From positions 171,718 to 235,717 of the forward strand of contig KQ965810.1 of assembly GCA_001574975.1 (NCBI GenBank): a DNA stretch of 64,000 bases. The letters run 5' to 3'. Shown here piece after piece: positions 39,100 through 51,343 of the stretch. Position numbers and translations under genes: made by a program. This DNA is from Gonapodya prolifera JEL478. Lineage: Eukaryota > Monoblepharomycota > Monoblepharidomycetes > Monoblepharidales > Gonapodyaceae. The notes beneath the pieces are model-generated. The model saw only the letters and a list, made by a program, of their open reading frames with translations. It was not told the DNA's origin and did no database searches. Numbering within the stretch: position 1 is the stretch's first letter; each line of letters opens with the position of its first letter.

Positions 39100-42000
39100 A
39101 TAAATACGATTCTTCAAAATACATCAGGCAACTGCCTGCGGATCAGTAAAACAAAGGAATGCTTGAAAACACAGGCTTTCTGCAATTTTGGATTGTCAAT
39201 TGAAGGCCTTGTTCTACTCTGAAGGAAGAGAGCACAGTGGGGGTGGGACCAAAGGACTAACTTGGCCCCACTAACTAATTTCGGGGGAGTCTCAGATAAG
39301 TTAGATGGCACAAGTGTGCACCACAGCAAGCCCATAAACCCCGCTCCAATCCCTTTCCCCCCTTCCCCCAAGGTGGTGATGTTTCTGTGCTCTCCACTGC
39401 GTTGTGTCACATCTTCCAACCTGTTTGGTGTCCAAGACAAGTGTGGCTGAGCAAACCACCACTCCACACAAAACCTGTCACGGACTGACCTTGTTACCAC
39501 AGATTGGCACTTCTTTATTAAAAACCCCTGAATATTGGATTGAATTGGGGGACTGCGCCAACCTTCAACCTTTGCCTTCATGTTCAGATGCATTCTGCCA
39601 AAACATATATAGTGTGAGTGTCCCTATTCCTACCTGTGCCAACTTTGCCACAAATCTAATTAATGTTAAAGCAGCACACTGTGGGTTGGCTGCTGTGTTC
39701 CCTGTGTGTCAGTAGTGTCACACTGACATCCACTAATGTGGAATATATAGAGTAGTATGAGTGTTGAGTGTTAGCTGCTGTGCCACTACTGTGGCCGCGG
39801 GTTTAGATGTGCACACCTGCAGGACATGCCCTAAGTTTGGCATCANNTTCCTGCAGGTGAGTTCCATGCACATTATGACTTGTTATGTATATTTGATCAC
39901 ACATACACGTTCCTGCAGATTACAGGCTTGTGCAGCTCACCTAGGTTGTGTAGCAATGCTGGCAGAGTGGATTGTGACTTGAGAAGGACTGCCAATTTTA
40001 TATTGGGAGCTGTCATCTCTTATCCATCCCAATTTGATGAATGCCAATATGAGAGCCAAAGTGGTCTCACAGCATCCTGGGACAGCTGGTTCCAACTGTA
40101 CAAACTGTGATGCTTTGGGGAAGACAATAATGTGGTGACTAAATAAAAAGTAAAGGTTGCTTGGTTTGAGTACTTAACTGATTATATTCCCAAAACTGGA
40201 TTCAGCTGGTATCTGGGGGTACCTTTAATTTTGCACTCACAATAAACTTTGCAAAGATCATGCATCAAGGAGAACCCAAGTTGGACCTGCCAGGCACTCA
40301 AAATCCACTGGCCCCAGCTGACGCCATGATCTGTGAGAGATTTTCCCACAAACACTGTTGTCCATGTTGCCACACTCAACAGACATGAGTCAGGAGTGCA
40401 CTCAGAATATATTTGGATGCAGAGAGACATGTTTATTTGGTCTCTATCATTAATGTGTTGGAAGTGATCAAATGCAAGTGATCCCCAGTCCCCACTTTGA
40501 AAACGTCTGTGCTCTGACTCACAGAGTGGCTGTAGATTGTTCCCTTCCTGCCTGTTTGTGGCCTACAATATGAATGACACAATGACATGGCAGCAATTAC
40601 CCCTCACAAATACCACCAAAGCAAGCAGGTGTTCAATTGCACTGTGCACAAGTTCACCTAACAACAAGGGTATTGCTGAGTGGGTAACTCTCATGAAGGA
40701 ATTCTCTCCTTGGACTAAACCATGTCCCAGGGAGTGCTCTGTCAAAGTGAATTCAAGGAAGGGCATCTTGGCACAGTCTGATTGGGCCCCTCTCATCTCT
40801 GTGACTGGGCAAACCACAAAATGGATGATTTGGGAATCCTGGAGCTCAGGGCAAAAGTGTCTTTCAATGAAGTATGTACCATTGTCTGTGCCCATGCCAG
40901 CAGGCTAGCTAAACCTTGGCGTCTTGGCTTCATTACATAAAACACCTGTCTCATCTCATTTCACCTCTTCCAAGATTCCCAATATCTGTCTGTTCACTCC
41001 CCTGTTGTCAACAACAAGTACTCTGCAGAGGGAATTGGCCACAATCATGCAAGCCAATGATGTGTCATCAGAGCAACAGCAACAGGGGATGGACAGGACT
41101 GAAGTTTGCCTGCCAACCAACCTTCCCACACAACAACTCCATGATGTATGCAACCCCCACATGTCCGCTTCCACTGACATGATGATTGAAATGGTGCAGA
41201 GGGCCATATCGTCTTGGCAGCACAATGTCCAAAGAATGTGTGACAAAACGTGGCTTGAAGTTGGTGGAATGCTCACAGTGGAAGATGGGAGGTTGAGGGA
41301 GTTGGAGGAGAGGTCTGCCAGGATGTGGTGGTGGAGAGCTTAAAATGACTTTGTGGTGTGTAGCAGGTCAAACGCCACCAAACCACAGAACTATCCCACC
41401 AGCATTGCAACAGGCTGTCACATCCTCCCCAAGTAAAATAATTGAAGCCCCTCACCTCCATGCAATTTGCTTCCGCTCCCTTGCTTCACTCAAACCAACA
41501 TCCTGGTGCCTGGTGTACATCCCTGCCTCTTTGGGCTCTAAGCTGCAGACTGTCGCAACAGGACGTCCTGCCAACAACCTGAAACAAAAACAGCTCTAGC
41601 AGATTAGAAGGATAAGAAGCTGTGGAGGGGCTGGGTGGGAGTTATCTTTAGGCTCGCAGTAAGTTCTTGAATGTTTGGGACTTACTGACTTGAGGGTTGC
41701 ACAGATAAATAGTGCAGCAACTGTTAAAAAGAAAGATTTCCATACCCCTCCAGAGCTTTTCTGAGGGACCCCCATGTTCACACCATGTGTCAATCTGGCC
41801 CATCTTCTTCAGGAAGGGTCAGACCAAGGACTGCCTGAGGCTGCCCCTTGCCTTGGATCCAACCATTTTATATCTGCTTGAGAATTCAATATCACAATAT
41901 GTGGTATACATCATTATGGGTATAAAATGAATCTGAAATGATATCTTTTCCTGGCTTGAGAATCAAGCCAAGATGGAGTTTCAAACCAAGCTTAAAAACA

Positions 42001-43130
42001 ACAGACCAGTGTCATTCTACAACCATAGAACTTGTGTTTGGATGGAGTACATTACGAATGTCAACATGTCCCAAACTTGCACAAATGTTCATTCCCCCAA
42101 ATGTGAGCATGTTGACATTGAAACTAGAATTATTGCACTGGACTTTGCTTACACGGCGCAGATGCTTTTTATGAGACAAGCAACATTGCGTTGAGCTGGT
42201 CAAAGACTTGAAATATATTCCTGATGAGGACTGCTCACTCATCTCAGAGGAGCTGCCAGGATGTCAAAATGGATTCCCTGTTGTTCAAGGATCAAAATGA
42301 AGCCCTCAATCCTTTCACTGTTTTCAAAATATTTTCAGGAAACACATGTAGATATATTGTAAAATTTTTGATGTTGTTAACATATCAAGTCAAATCATTT
42401 TGTGTCCTCCTCAACTAATTCACGTCTGAATGTGAAATACAATATCAGCTTGCATGGGCAAGCTCAAGGGCACAGCCCCACTATCTTATAATTAGTTTGC
42501 ATTGTACATGTACCAATCTGGGACGTGGCTGAACAAGGCTTTTGTGGGTGATGCAACCTGAGAGGTGCTAAGCACTGCAGTTGGAGGAGACAGGCAGAAC
42601 CAAGCAACCCCCCTCTCAGCAAAAACCTACTGCTCACCTGAATTCAAATCATGAGTTCAGGATCCAACATACCAGGTTGGTTGAGTCTTTTCCATCCAAC
42701 GTGCGTGGAGACCATACCTCAATCCTCCTCCCATGTGGTCCCATCAGGCTATTGAACTTGACACAGGCAGAGCTCATCCAACATCTGATGAAATCAGAAG
42801 AAGAGATCAAAGGATTCAAATTAACAAAGGAAAGTGATTGCCAGAAGAGTAAGTGTTTATCCTCTCAAACGTGGCATTCCTGGTACAAGTGAGCTGTCTT
42901 TATCAAGATCTTTTGCTCAGCTTGCGTAGCAGTGAGAGCCCTCTGTGGAGTATTGCTTGATAATTTTGTGGCCAATAAAGGTGAATTTACCAATCCTAGC
43001 ATTCTCATCTGTTTTTGGTGCATAAGAGGTCCACGATCTTGAGAAGAGCCTCACTTTTGGCAAATTGCCTCAAAAGTTCATATATCCTTGTTTGTTTTCC
43101 AGAAAAGTTTTGCCAAAATGTGGTCTTTCA
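39100..43130. other. CpG-depleted, gene-poor island 1 (probable relic transposable-element DNA)
   Basis: By eye only about 35 CpG dinucleotides occur in 4 kb, while TpG and CpA abound. Adjacent genes such as the GH30 gene or TAF7 carry that many in a few hundred bases. Open frames such as 39114-39593 (-), 40537-40908 (+) and 40924-41343 (+) show no domain that I recognise. A two-base N gap lies at 39846-39847. Loss of CpG to TpG/CpA is the expected scar of long-term cytosine methylation, usually on silenced mobile elements. I cannot name an element family. Confidence 0.6.
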
Positions 43131-43179
43131 TCATACTAACAATTATCACTCTTAGTGTTACTGGTTTGGATCTCCATAG

Positions 43180-43762
43180 CGTGGGAGCGGTTCAAAGTTC
43201 TCCAAGAGATTGAGAAGCAACTTGAATGGCTCAGCACCTGAGTGCAGAGAGCGCTCAAAGATATCATGGATCTCCAATCAGAGGGTGATCTTAGTGCGTG
43301 AAAATGAATGAGTTTCCATGTAGCAGATCCATCACTCTGCATTTTTTTTTTTTTTCCTTGCACTCTTTAGCCAAGTTCCTTGGCCAAGCGCTCAGCATTG
43401 TCAAGCAAATTACTGACATATTCACTGAGATGAACGAAACATTTCAAGAGCTCACGGACATTGGGAAAGCGGCAGTGCGATCAAAGACCAACAACACGAT
43501 TCGGTTGGGTTTTGCGTGAGTGTCAGTTTCCCTTCATCGGCACTCCACTTCAGAGTGTCATTTAGTACATGCTCCTTCCATTTCCAGCACTGGCGGCGCC
43601 GTGGTCTCCGTCGCAGCAGTCGCAGTAGTACCTTTTGCGGCTCCGGCTGTTGTCGCGGCCGCAGGGAGTGCTCTTGCCTTGGGGGAAGGAGCTGTGATTG
43701 GAGCCGGAGTCGGGGCTGGCGCGGTCGGGGTTGCCGCTGGTGCTGATCAGATTGCCTCTTGA
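43180..43762 (+). other. Possible broken gene: amphipathic helices plus Gly/Ala hydrophobic tail
   Basis: One frame gives AWERFKVLQEIEKQLEWLST, a TGA, then VQRALKDIMDLQSEGD. A second gives FLGQALSIVKQITDIFTEMN and ETFQELTDIGKAAVRSKTNN. After a GTGAGT intron (43515 to about 43588) comes TGGAVVSVAAVAVVPFAAPA, continuing as an Ala/Gly hydrophobic stretch to a stop at 43762. Coiled-coil or amphipathic helices followed by a hydrophobic hairpin suggest a small membrane-active or membrane-anchored protein. The internal TGA and lack of a clear start suggest decay. I do not recognise a family. Confidence 0.35.
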
Positions 43763-44123
43763 CCGGCTCCATTGGAAGTTTGGCAACTTTTGCACGGAGT
43801 CTTCGCGGTGGTGCCCTTTCAGAGTTTTGCGAGCATTGTAGGTGGTGCAGCTCGGATTGAGCATGTGCAGAAATGAATGCAAATAAAGCTTCTTGAATCG
43901 GTCCATTCTTGTCTGCGAGATGCTTCCACGAACGGAAAGTCAGTCCCACGTTTGGCGGCAGAACGGGAGTAAGCGCGCGACCGCAGCGTGGCTTTCCGTC
44001 TGCCCATTCACAGATCGCCGGCGCTCTCGCTCCCCCCACTTCACACGCCCCGCGCGCACTCTCCGCGCACTCCTCGTCCGCCCCTGCGATCTCGCCGCGC
44101 TGTCTCCCCCCGCAGCTGCAGCC

Positions 44124-45845
44124 ATGTCGCTCAACCTCACCTCCGTCGCTCTGCCCGTCCCCTTTGACGGTTTCGTGCGTGCTCCCTTCTCTTCCCTCTT
44201 CCCTCTCTCGCCTTCCTCCTTCTGATCCGCTCTCTCTCTCTCTCCCCTTTCCCCGTCTGCCCCTTCCTCCCCCCCGCACCCCCCTCTCTCCCCTCCCTCT
44301 CCCTCACAGGGCACGTCCCTCGCCTGGTGGGCAAACGGCGTCCTCTCTCAACCCGCACTCGACCGCATCCTCGACCTTCTCTTCTCCCCCACCCAACTCA
44401 ACCTGGCCATTGCCCGCTTCAACATTGGGGGCACCACCGACCCTACAAAGAACCCAAACTTCCGCACGGGGGCAAACGTCCCCGCCGACACGGCCATTTC
44501 CCCGCAACTCGCCGTCATGCAGCGCATCGTGGCCATCCGCTCTTCCTCCGCTGCCCCGCTGCACGTCGAGGCCTTCTCCAACTCCCCCCCGCAGAACCTC
44601 ACCATCTCGGGCACCTCGGCGGGCGCGGCCCAAATCCAAACCGATTGCATCACACCCGCAAACGTCCCCACATTCGCCCAATTCCTCCTCTCCAGCGTGC
44701 GCACACTCATCTCCTCAGGCGTGCCCGTCGAATCACTCTCCCCCATAAACGAACCCTCCGAAGTCGTCTGGGTAGCCGGAAACACCCAAGAAGGGTGCTA
44801 CTGGTCCAAAGACAACCGCGTTTCCCTCGCCACCACCTTACGCACCCTCCTCGCCTCGTCAGGCACGGGTGTCAAACTGGCCCTAGCCGATGAAAACAAC
44901 CCTTCGGCCGCGGTCGACAACGCCTACATGCTTGCCTACGCCGACCTGGTCAACATCCACACCTACACCGCGGCCCAGTTCACAAACTCATCCCTCGCAT
45001 CCTCCCTCGCCGCGTCCCAGGACACGGACGCCATCCGCGCCTCTCTCCTCTCCTCCTTCCGCTCCTCCACCCCCGCCTCCACCACGCGCAAACTCATCAT
45101 GTCCGAATACACCCTCGGGGGCACCATCGCCTCTTCCTCCCCTCAATCCGTATCCTCGCACGCCGTCGGTCTCATCCGCCACGTCGCGCGGGACTTGGCC
45201 ACCTTGCAACCGGCAGCGTGGGTGTACTGGCAGGCCGTGGAGGACTCTACCTCGGGCACCAACTACGGGCTTGTGCAGGCCCCATTCACGAATGCGGGGG
45301 AGGCGGGGGATGTGATCCTGGGCGCCCAGTACTACGCAATGTGGATGCTGACCCGCGTGCTCCCACCGGGAACGACCAAATTCGACCAGGTCTACGACAC
45401 GGCCCGCGTCGCTTTATCCAACCCCGCCGCTGGTACTATCCTGTTCGCAAACAGCGGCGGCGGGGATCCCTCCTCTGCCACGGGGGGCGGGGCACAGGCC
45501 ACGTTCTGGTTCCCGCAGCAGACGGGCCAATTCAACGTCACCCGGCTGCAGACCACGAACGGCGTCGCTACCCTGACCGCCGTGGGGTTCCAGACGGGAA
45601 CTCTTGGGGCCGCTGTGGCGATCGCGGCGGGGACCGTCGAGTTGTGGGTTGGGAACCCGAGTGCGGCGGTTGGGTTTCCGTCGAATGCGTCGGCCGTCGC
45701 CTCGACCGGGGGAGGTGCAGGGACGGGGGGGGGAGGGGGGAAGGGCGGTGCGGCGGTAGTGGGTGCGGCGCCCTTGTCCATGGTGTGGACCCTACTCTTG
45801 TGCCTTTTGGTGGCGTTGATGGTGGTGAGGAGTCCGAGGCGGTAG
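44124..45845 (+). CDS. GH30-family glycoside hydrolase with C-terminal membrane anchor
   Basis: Exon 1 (44124-44174) encodes MSLNLTSVALPVPFDGF. A 135-nt pyrimidine-rich intron (GTGCGT...CACAG) leads to GTSLAWWANGVLSQPALDRI, giving 528 residues. GH30 marks: GFGTSLAWWA, ARFNIGGTTDP, acid/base Glu in LSPINEPSE (about residue 164) and nucleophile Glu in IMSEYTLGG (about residue 282). PAAWVYWQAVEDSTSG and a beta-rich C-terminal region with NVTRLQTTNGVATLTAVG follow. The protein ends with a Gly-rich linker and a hydrophobic helix (LSMVWTLLLCLLVALMVV) plus RSPRR, so it is membrane- or GPI-anchored. Closest remembered subgroup: endo-beta-1,6-galactanase-like enzymes. No signal peptide is visible from this ATG; an upstream start or exon may supply it. 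Confidence 0.82.
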
Positions 45846-47401
45846 ATGGGTGGACGCGGGACGGGGAGGTGGGGGGATGGGGAGATGGGGACGGAGGGGG
45901 CGGGGGGGGAGGGGGCGGGTAAACGGGGAGATGGGTTGACGGGGAGATGGGTAGACGGGTTGAAGGGTAGACGGTAGATTGTGTTGTTTGCGTTCGCCTA
46001 TTTTTTTCTTTTGGTTGCTGGCACTGTAATTCGAACCCACGTGCATTTGGTGTTTCGTTTGGTGGGGAAGGGGGGAGGCAGCTCTTGTACGACCTGTGCT
46101 GCGCGTTGAAAAACTTGGAGCAACTATTTCTGACAAAAAAATACGTGTAGGGGAAGCGGAGGTTGCATTCGGATCACGGGCGAGATGAAACGTCACGTTG
46201 GGCACGGACAGATCAAGAAATTTACAAGTTTCTCCATGCAATTCATGTATTTAGGTGACCTCGCTTCTGTATGCTCGTTGACTTTTGAATGGATTAGAAA
46301 AATAAAATGGAGAGCCGCTTCATATTGTTGTATTTTACGTCAGCTGTGTACTTTGGTCACCACTTGCATTATCCCTGACCGGCGCATGTGACCAGAAAAT
46401 GACAGCAGAACCGCACGTCCCGCCATCGCTTCAAGGCACGGAACGAACCAACAAGACAAAATACTAGAGCGAAGGCGGAGCTCCGGGTTCAAACAGAGAG
46501 AGGGAGAGGAACGGAGCGCAGGTACATACCTCCACTTGTTTTCCTCATTCCAACAGTTAGTGGACGTTGACGTGACACTCGCGATATCGCTGGAGATGTG
46601 GAGGAGGACGATTCAGGGAGACATGGCCGGGGCCAAGTCGTTGGGCATGACGGGTGCAAAGAACGGCGCTCCGAAAGTGGGTAATCCGAACACTTTCGTG
46701 GCACATACGCGTAGCGCATTGATACGAAACGGCGTCTCTTTGATTAAAGGATTCGATTGAGTTGGGTGATGCCGCATTGAGCGCTCCCCGGTCGGGTGAA
46801 GGGACAGCTGAGGAGTTGGAGAAAAGCACCAAGCAGGTAAGCCGTTCGTGAACCATACGAGGTATCGGGCTTCTGCAAGGTGCTGAATGTTGCTCATATT
46901 GCGTTCAGGGCTCACATGTCCCAAAATCATATGGAAGTCCGAGCGGAACCGGCAGAATCCCACAAATTTATTGAAGAAAATCACCAGCGGCAAGCCAGAC
47001 GTCAAGGACAATGCGTTGGAAGGTCACCCAGAGCGCCCTGGCCATGATCGCCCGAATGCGGTTCTCCCAGTGCTCCATTCCGGCATGGACCAACTAGGCG
47101 TCCATACTCGAGGGTGTGAGAGTCGGGGTGGGCGAGGCTTCAGTCAGTCACAAGAGAACGTTGCAGCAAGCCTTTGGAAAGGATCGACCTGTTGATGTTT
47201 CGCGGACCAAAAGAGCTGCTGGGCGCTCACCCAATACGCAATTGAATAATCGTCAAGTGAGGCAGCCCCACAGAAGACTTTCAAAAGACATTGAATCTAT
47301 CATGGAGGAGAAGAAGGAGTGCGCCAAAATACAAGGCAAATAACGGGGAGATCCCCTCGACCGTCATATTTTATAACCTTCAATCTCTTGTTTGGCCGTG
47401 C
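45846..47401. other. Region without a clear gene, some exon-like segments
   Basis: 45.85-45.96 kb is a G-rich degenerate repeat (GGGGAGATGGGTNGACGG-like). From 46.5 to 47.35 kb several open segments look like disordered coding sequence (for example SGEGTAEELEKSTKQ before a GTAAGC donor at about 46838, and RRLSKDIESIMEEKKECAKI near 47.3 kb). They may be N-terminal exons of the kinase that follows, but I could not phase them into it. Confidence 0.35.
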
Positions 47402-48562
47402 AGATGAAGATGAAGAAGCGAAAAAAATTTTCGCCTTCGCACGAAAGAAACTATCCTTGGCTTTCGGATCGGTACAAAATAGAGCGTATACTTGGATATG
47501 GCCGAAACGGAGTGGTCATGCAAGCTGTTCGCAGAAGCGATAACATGGTTGTGGCGATCAAGGCGTCATATCATTCATTCAAAACCAGGGAAGAAGAGAT
47601 TTTAAAGCGTATTTCACATCCGGCAATCACACCGCTCCTCGAATCCTGGGACGAGGTTGAGACTCAGCACAATTTCTGGTGTTGGGCCACGCTGGCACAC
47701 CATGGTATCCGTACGTCGGCGGTGGACAGTTTCAGGTTCCGAATGTTGGTGGCCATGGTGCATACTGGATTGAGTTTGGCGGTTGCAACTCCAACACTCT
47801 CTGCGAATGTGAGTCTTTTTTTTTTTTTGTCTTTCTCTTTTGGAGAAACGCTCACAAGTGGTCATTTTATGGTTTTCGGTGCTATAGTCCTTGCTTTTCA
47901 TCGAGAGAGTCTTGCAGTTGAAGAAATCATCAAGATTTTTAACCTCTCGCCCTGGCGGTTGCGTACCTACATTCGCTCAATATTGTTCACTACGACCTGA
48001 AGGCTGACAACGGTAAGAGGTTCATAAGAGGCCTTCAACGTTTTCTGATGAGTTGATCTCACAGTCATGGTATCCGCGGAGCTTGATACAACACTCGCCG
48101 ACTTTGGGCACGCCGGTGTTGTGAATCGAAGGAACAAGATGTCGCAATACGCAACTTTGTCCTTAAGTCCACCAGAAATGCCCTACCCTTTTCTTGGTCG
48201 CAAAAGGGGTAGACGTCTCTCCGGTTTCCAGTCTGACGTGTGGGCCTTGGGTTTGTTACTCTACCAACTTCTATATGGATGTCTCCCATTCAACCACCAC
48301 GATAAAATGAGGGCGGTGTGCAAATATCCCGAATTTTTCTCTTATTAACCAGGGCGGTGGAATGTTCAGGAAACGCCTCAATCCCGGGGTGAGTTATTTC
48401 TCCTGCATTGCTCGAACAAATTTCGTTGCGAATTAACGGTACTTGTTGCAGCTTGCCTCATTGACCTCGCACAACGAATGCTCACTGTGGATATGTCCCG
48501 CCGTATCACGATGGAAAACGTTATTGCGCATTATGCTCTGAAAGACACACCGACGGATGGAT
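47402..48562 (+). CDS. Protein kinase with one frame break
   Basis: Starts MKMKKRKKFSPSHERNYPWL. Motifs: RYKIERILGYGRNGVVMQAV (Gly loop), NMVVAIKASYHSF (lysine), REEEILKRISHPAITPLLES (alpha-C), and AYWIEFGGCNSNTLCEF (hinge). AVAYLHSLNIVHYDLKADN is the catalytic loop, with HYD in place of HRD. TLADFGHAGV is DFG, and LSPPEMPYPFLG is the APE region. DVWALGLLLYQLLYGCLPF is helix F, and the end is MLTVDMSRRITMENVIAHYA. An 80-nt intron with an unusual GTTGAG donor (about 47655) and TTTCAG acceptor repairs the first frame change. A second change, between EEIIKIFN and LALAVAYLHS (about 47945), needs one extra base, so it is a real frameshift or an assembly error near TTTTT. Catalytic residues are otherwise intact. 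Confidence 0.6.
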
Positions 48563-48900
48563 AATAGATTATGTCACATGGTTCGCGATGTCTATCACCC
48601 TTTCCACGATGCCCAAAATAGTCTAAATCTACACTAAGAATGAATATCTGCTTTTTTACATAACTTTTTTGCGAAAAAATGAAATGACGGGTGAAATATT
48701 CTCCAGCCCCGGGGATTTGCACTCAACCAAAACCGACCCCATCTGCACGTATCGTTCCCCGCCTCTTTTCTTCGCGCAAGAGCGGTATTCGTCACTCCCA
48801 GAGCACCACTTACACCGTGAGGGCTGGTTTCCCTCTCCACAGCCGTCAACTAGAATTCGCGTGTCGTGAGAAAATCATCGATCCAGCAGACACCGACGCC

Positions 48901-51099
48901 ATGGCACTTGCAGAGCAGGAGGTACCTCTCGATGGCCTGCAGGAGGAAGAGGAGGACGAGGTGAGCTTTTCAGCGGGCGCTATGACGTTGGAATGAGGGT
49001 TGGTGGGTGTGAGAGTTGCGTGGATACCAAGGAAGCCCGGAGAGGGATTGAAAGGAGCGACAGAGAATGAATTGGACTGCGGCGAGTGGATATTTCTGAG
49101 AGAAGTAAGGTTAAGGCAGGACAGAGTTTGTTGGGACTGATGGCTGCCTCGTTCTCACAAAACGTTGACTGTGCGGTTACCATCACCACCTTCACCCACA
49201 AACTGCCCTACTTTCCTCGCATAACATTATCTCCCAAACCACTACTCAGCTTTTCTTTACCGACGTTGACGAGCTCCAGAAGCAGGGAGTTGGAGCGGCA
49301 GACAGTGAGTACAGTGGGAAGTCAATTTCGGGATGATTCACAAGAGGATGTCATTCTCCTCAACCCATACACTGTGCGCTCACTTCCTGCTGCAACTTTT
49401 TATATTTCCTCAGTCACAAAGCTCAAGGCTGCAGGCATCGCAACTATCAGAGGGGTGCAGATGGTCACCTCCAAAACCCTCCTCAAAATCAAGGGCCTCT
49501 CCGAGGCAAAAGTGGACAAGATCAGAGAGGCTGCCAACAAGGTCATGAGCGCTGGATGGTGGGTACACTTCTCTCCCCTTCACACTCATCCTCCCAAGTG
49601 TGACATTGCCCCATCTAGGGTCACCGCATCCGAGGTTGGCATCCGCAGGCAAAATGTCCTCCAAATTTCTACAGGCTCTAAAGAGCTCGACAAGTTGATC
49701 GGTGGGGGTGTGGAAAGTTTGTGTTCCGTCCTGCCACATCGCCGCCTGTCCATTTCTCACCTGGGACATCGATCTATCACGGTTCGCCAAGCAGCCATGT
49801 CCATCACGGAAGTATTCGGCGAGTTCCGCACGGTGAGTAGAGAATCAGACTTTGGGATCGCTCGAGCTGCCTGGCTCACGAATCCCCACCTCCTTTCGTC
49901 CTTGATATCAACACCCCCATGACCCTAACTCCTTCCACGCCTTTTGCACTTATAACAGGGCAAGACTCAACTCTCCCACACTCTGTGTGTCACCTGTCAA
50001 CTCCCTCGATGTGAGTTTCGTTCACTGGCCTGTTTTCTCTCCTTCCTTGCTCACAATGCTCGATTACTTCGGTTAGCCATGGGCGGCGCCGAAGGAAAAG
50101 TTGCCTTCATCGACACGGAAAACACGTTCAGGCCAGACCGTGAGTTGATCTGAGTTGACTTCCAATGCCAACACCCCCTTTAATTCAAACACCTAAAATC
50201 CAATCCCTTCTCTCTCGGTGCATACACTTCAAAATCACCACGCAATTTCTCTGTCGGCCGTCTCCAGGTATAGAAAAGATCGCCGCTCGTTTCGGAGTGG
50301 ACGGTGAGGCGTGCAAAGAAAACGTGAGAAAATCGAAGTTCTACCGAAATTGCCACTCGAATTGTATTCTTATCGTTGCTTTGATCTACTTCACCCACCA
50401 CATCGTACCCGGACACCAGATCCTCGTTGCCCGCGCATTCAACTCGGAGCATCAAAACGACCTCATCTTTGAACTTGGCGCCCGCTTTGCCGAAGAACGT
50501 GGAGCTTTCCGCTTACTTGTGGGTTTCCCTCGGTTTTCTCCGGTCCTTTGCCTCTTATGTAGTGCGTTGGTCGCACCTCAGATCATCGACTCCATCATCG
50601 CCCTGTTCCGAACTGATTACTCGGGGAGAGGAGAGCTGGCGGAGAGGCAGCAAAAACTGGGACAGCAGCTTGCGAGACTACAGAGACTGGCGGAAGAGTT
50701 TAACGTGGCTGGTGCGCAAGGTTGTTGAGCGGTTACAGTTTCGGATTTTCACACGCTTGCTATTTTCACCCCAATCAGTGTTCATCACGAACCAGGTCTG
50801 CTCCGACCCAGGAGGTGGTATGACCTTTGTTGCAGACCCCAAGAAGCCTGTTGGAGGTTTGTTGCCCCCTCAAAACACAGAGGATCGGTCACATTACCAA
50901 GTCACTTACTCTTATTCCCCCCCTCCTTCCATTGCACCCACTAGGAAACATTCTCGCCCACGCATCCACCACGCGTCTCTCTCTCCGCAAGGGTCGTGGT
51001 GAGCAGCGTGTGGCCAAGGTCTACGACAGCCCTGACATGCCTGAGGCGGAGGCAGTGTATGCGCTTGGAGAGGGCGGGATTGTGGATGCAAAGGATTGA
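48901..51099 (+). CDS. DMC1: Meiotic recombinase DMC1
   Basis: RecA-family recombinase for strand exchange in meiosis. ATG at 48901 ([20 protein letters not shown]), then [17 protein letters not shown] and the helix-hairpin-helix [19 protein letters not shown] and [19 protein letters not shown]. Next come [20 protein letters not shown] and the Walker [21 protein letters not shown], split by an intron inside the motif. [49 protein letters not shown] (Walker B) and [20 protein letters not shown] follow. [40 protein letters not shown] and [20 protein letters not shown] close the core, ending IVDAKD. The EGGIVDAKD end and the TENTFRP context favour DMC1 over RAD51. About ten short introns. Its presence implies meiosis in this fungus. 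Confidence 0.92.
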
Positions 51100-51343
51100 G
51101 TAGCGTGTGCTTTAAAGGAGAACGGGTCCAAACTAAAGAGAGAAGCAAAAAGAGAATCACATTTGAGCTGGTGTAAAAAGTAGAACAAATACGAATTGAG
51201 GGTTTTTTCCTTTCATAGAGCAAAAGACATTGTTCAGTGTAGGACCAATAGCAATCAAAGTCTTTTATCGAGCAAACCATATCAAAACACGTGACTATCT
51301 CAAACATTTACGTCCTCCCTCTGACCCTGGTCTCCGACTTCTG

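Noticed and set aside
43909-44748. Plus-strand Ser/Pro-rich frame of 279 codons
   Set aside because: Overlaps the GH30 gene in another frame; only the GH30 frame carries catalytic motifs.
46025-46050. Second B-box-like GGTTCGAAT (minus strand)
   Set aside because: No T stem, acceptor stem or A box around it.
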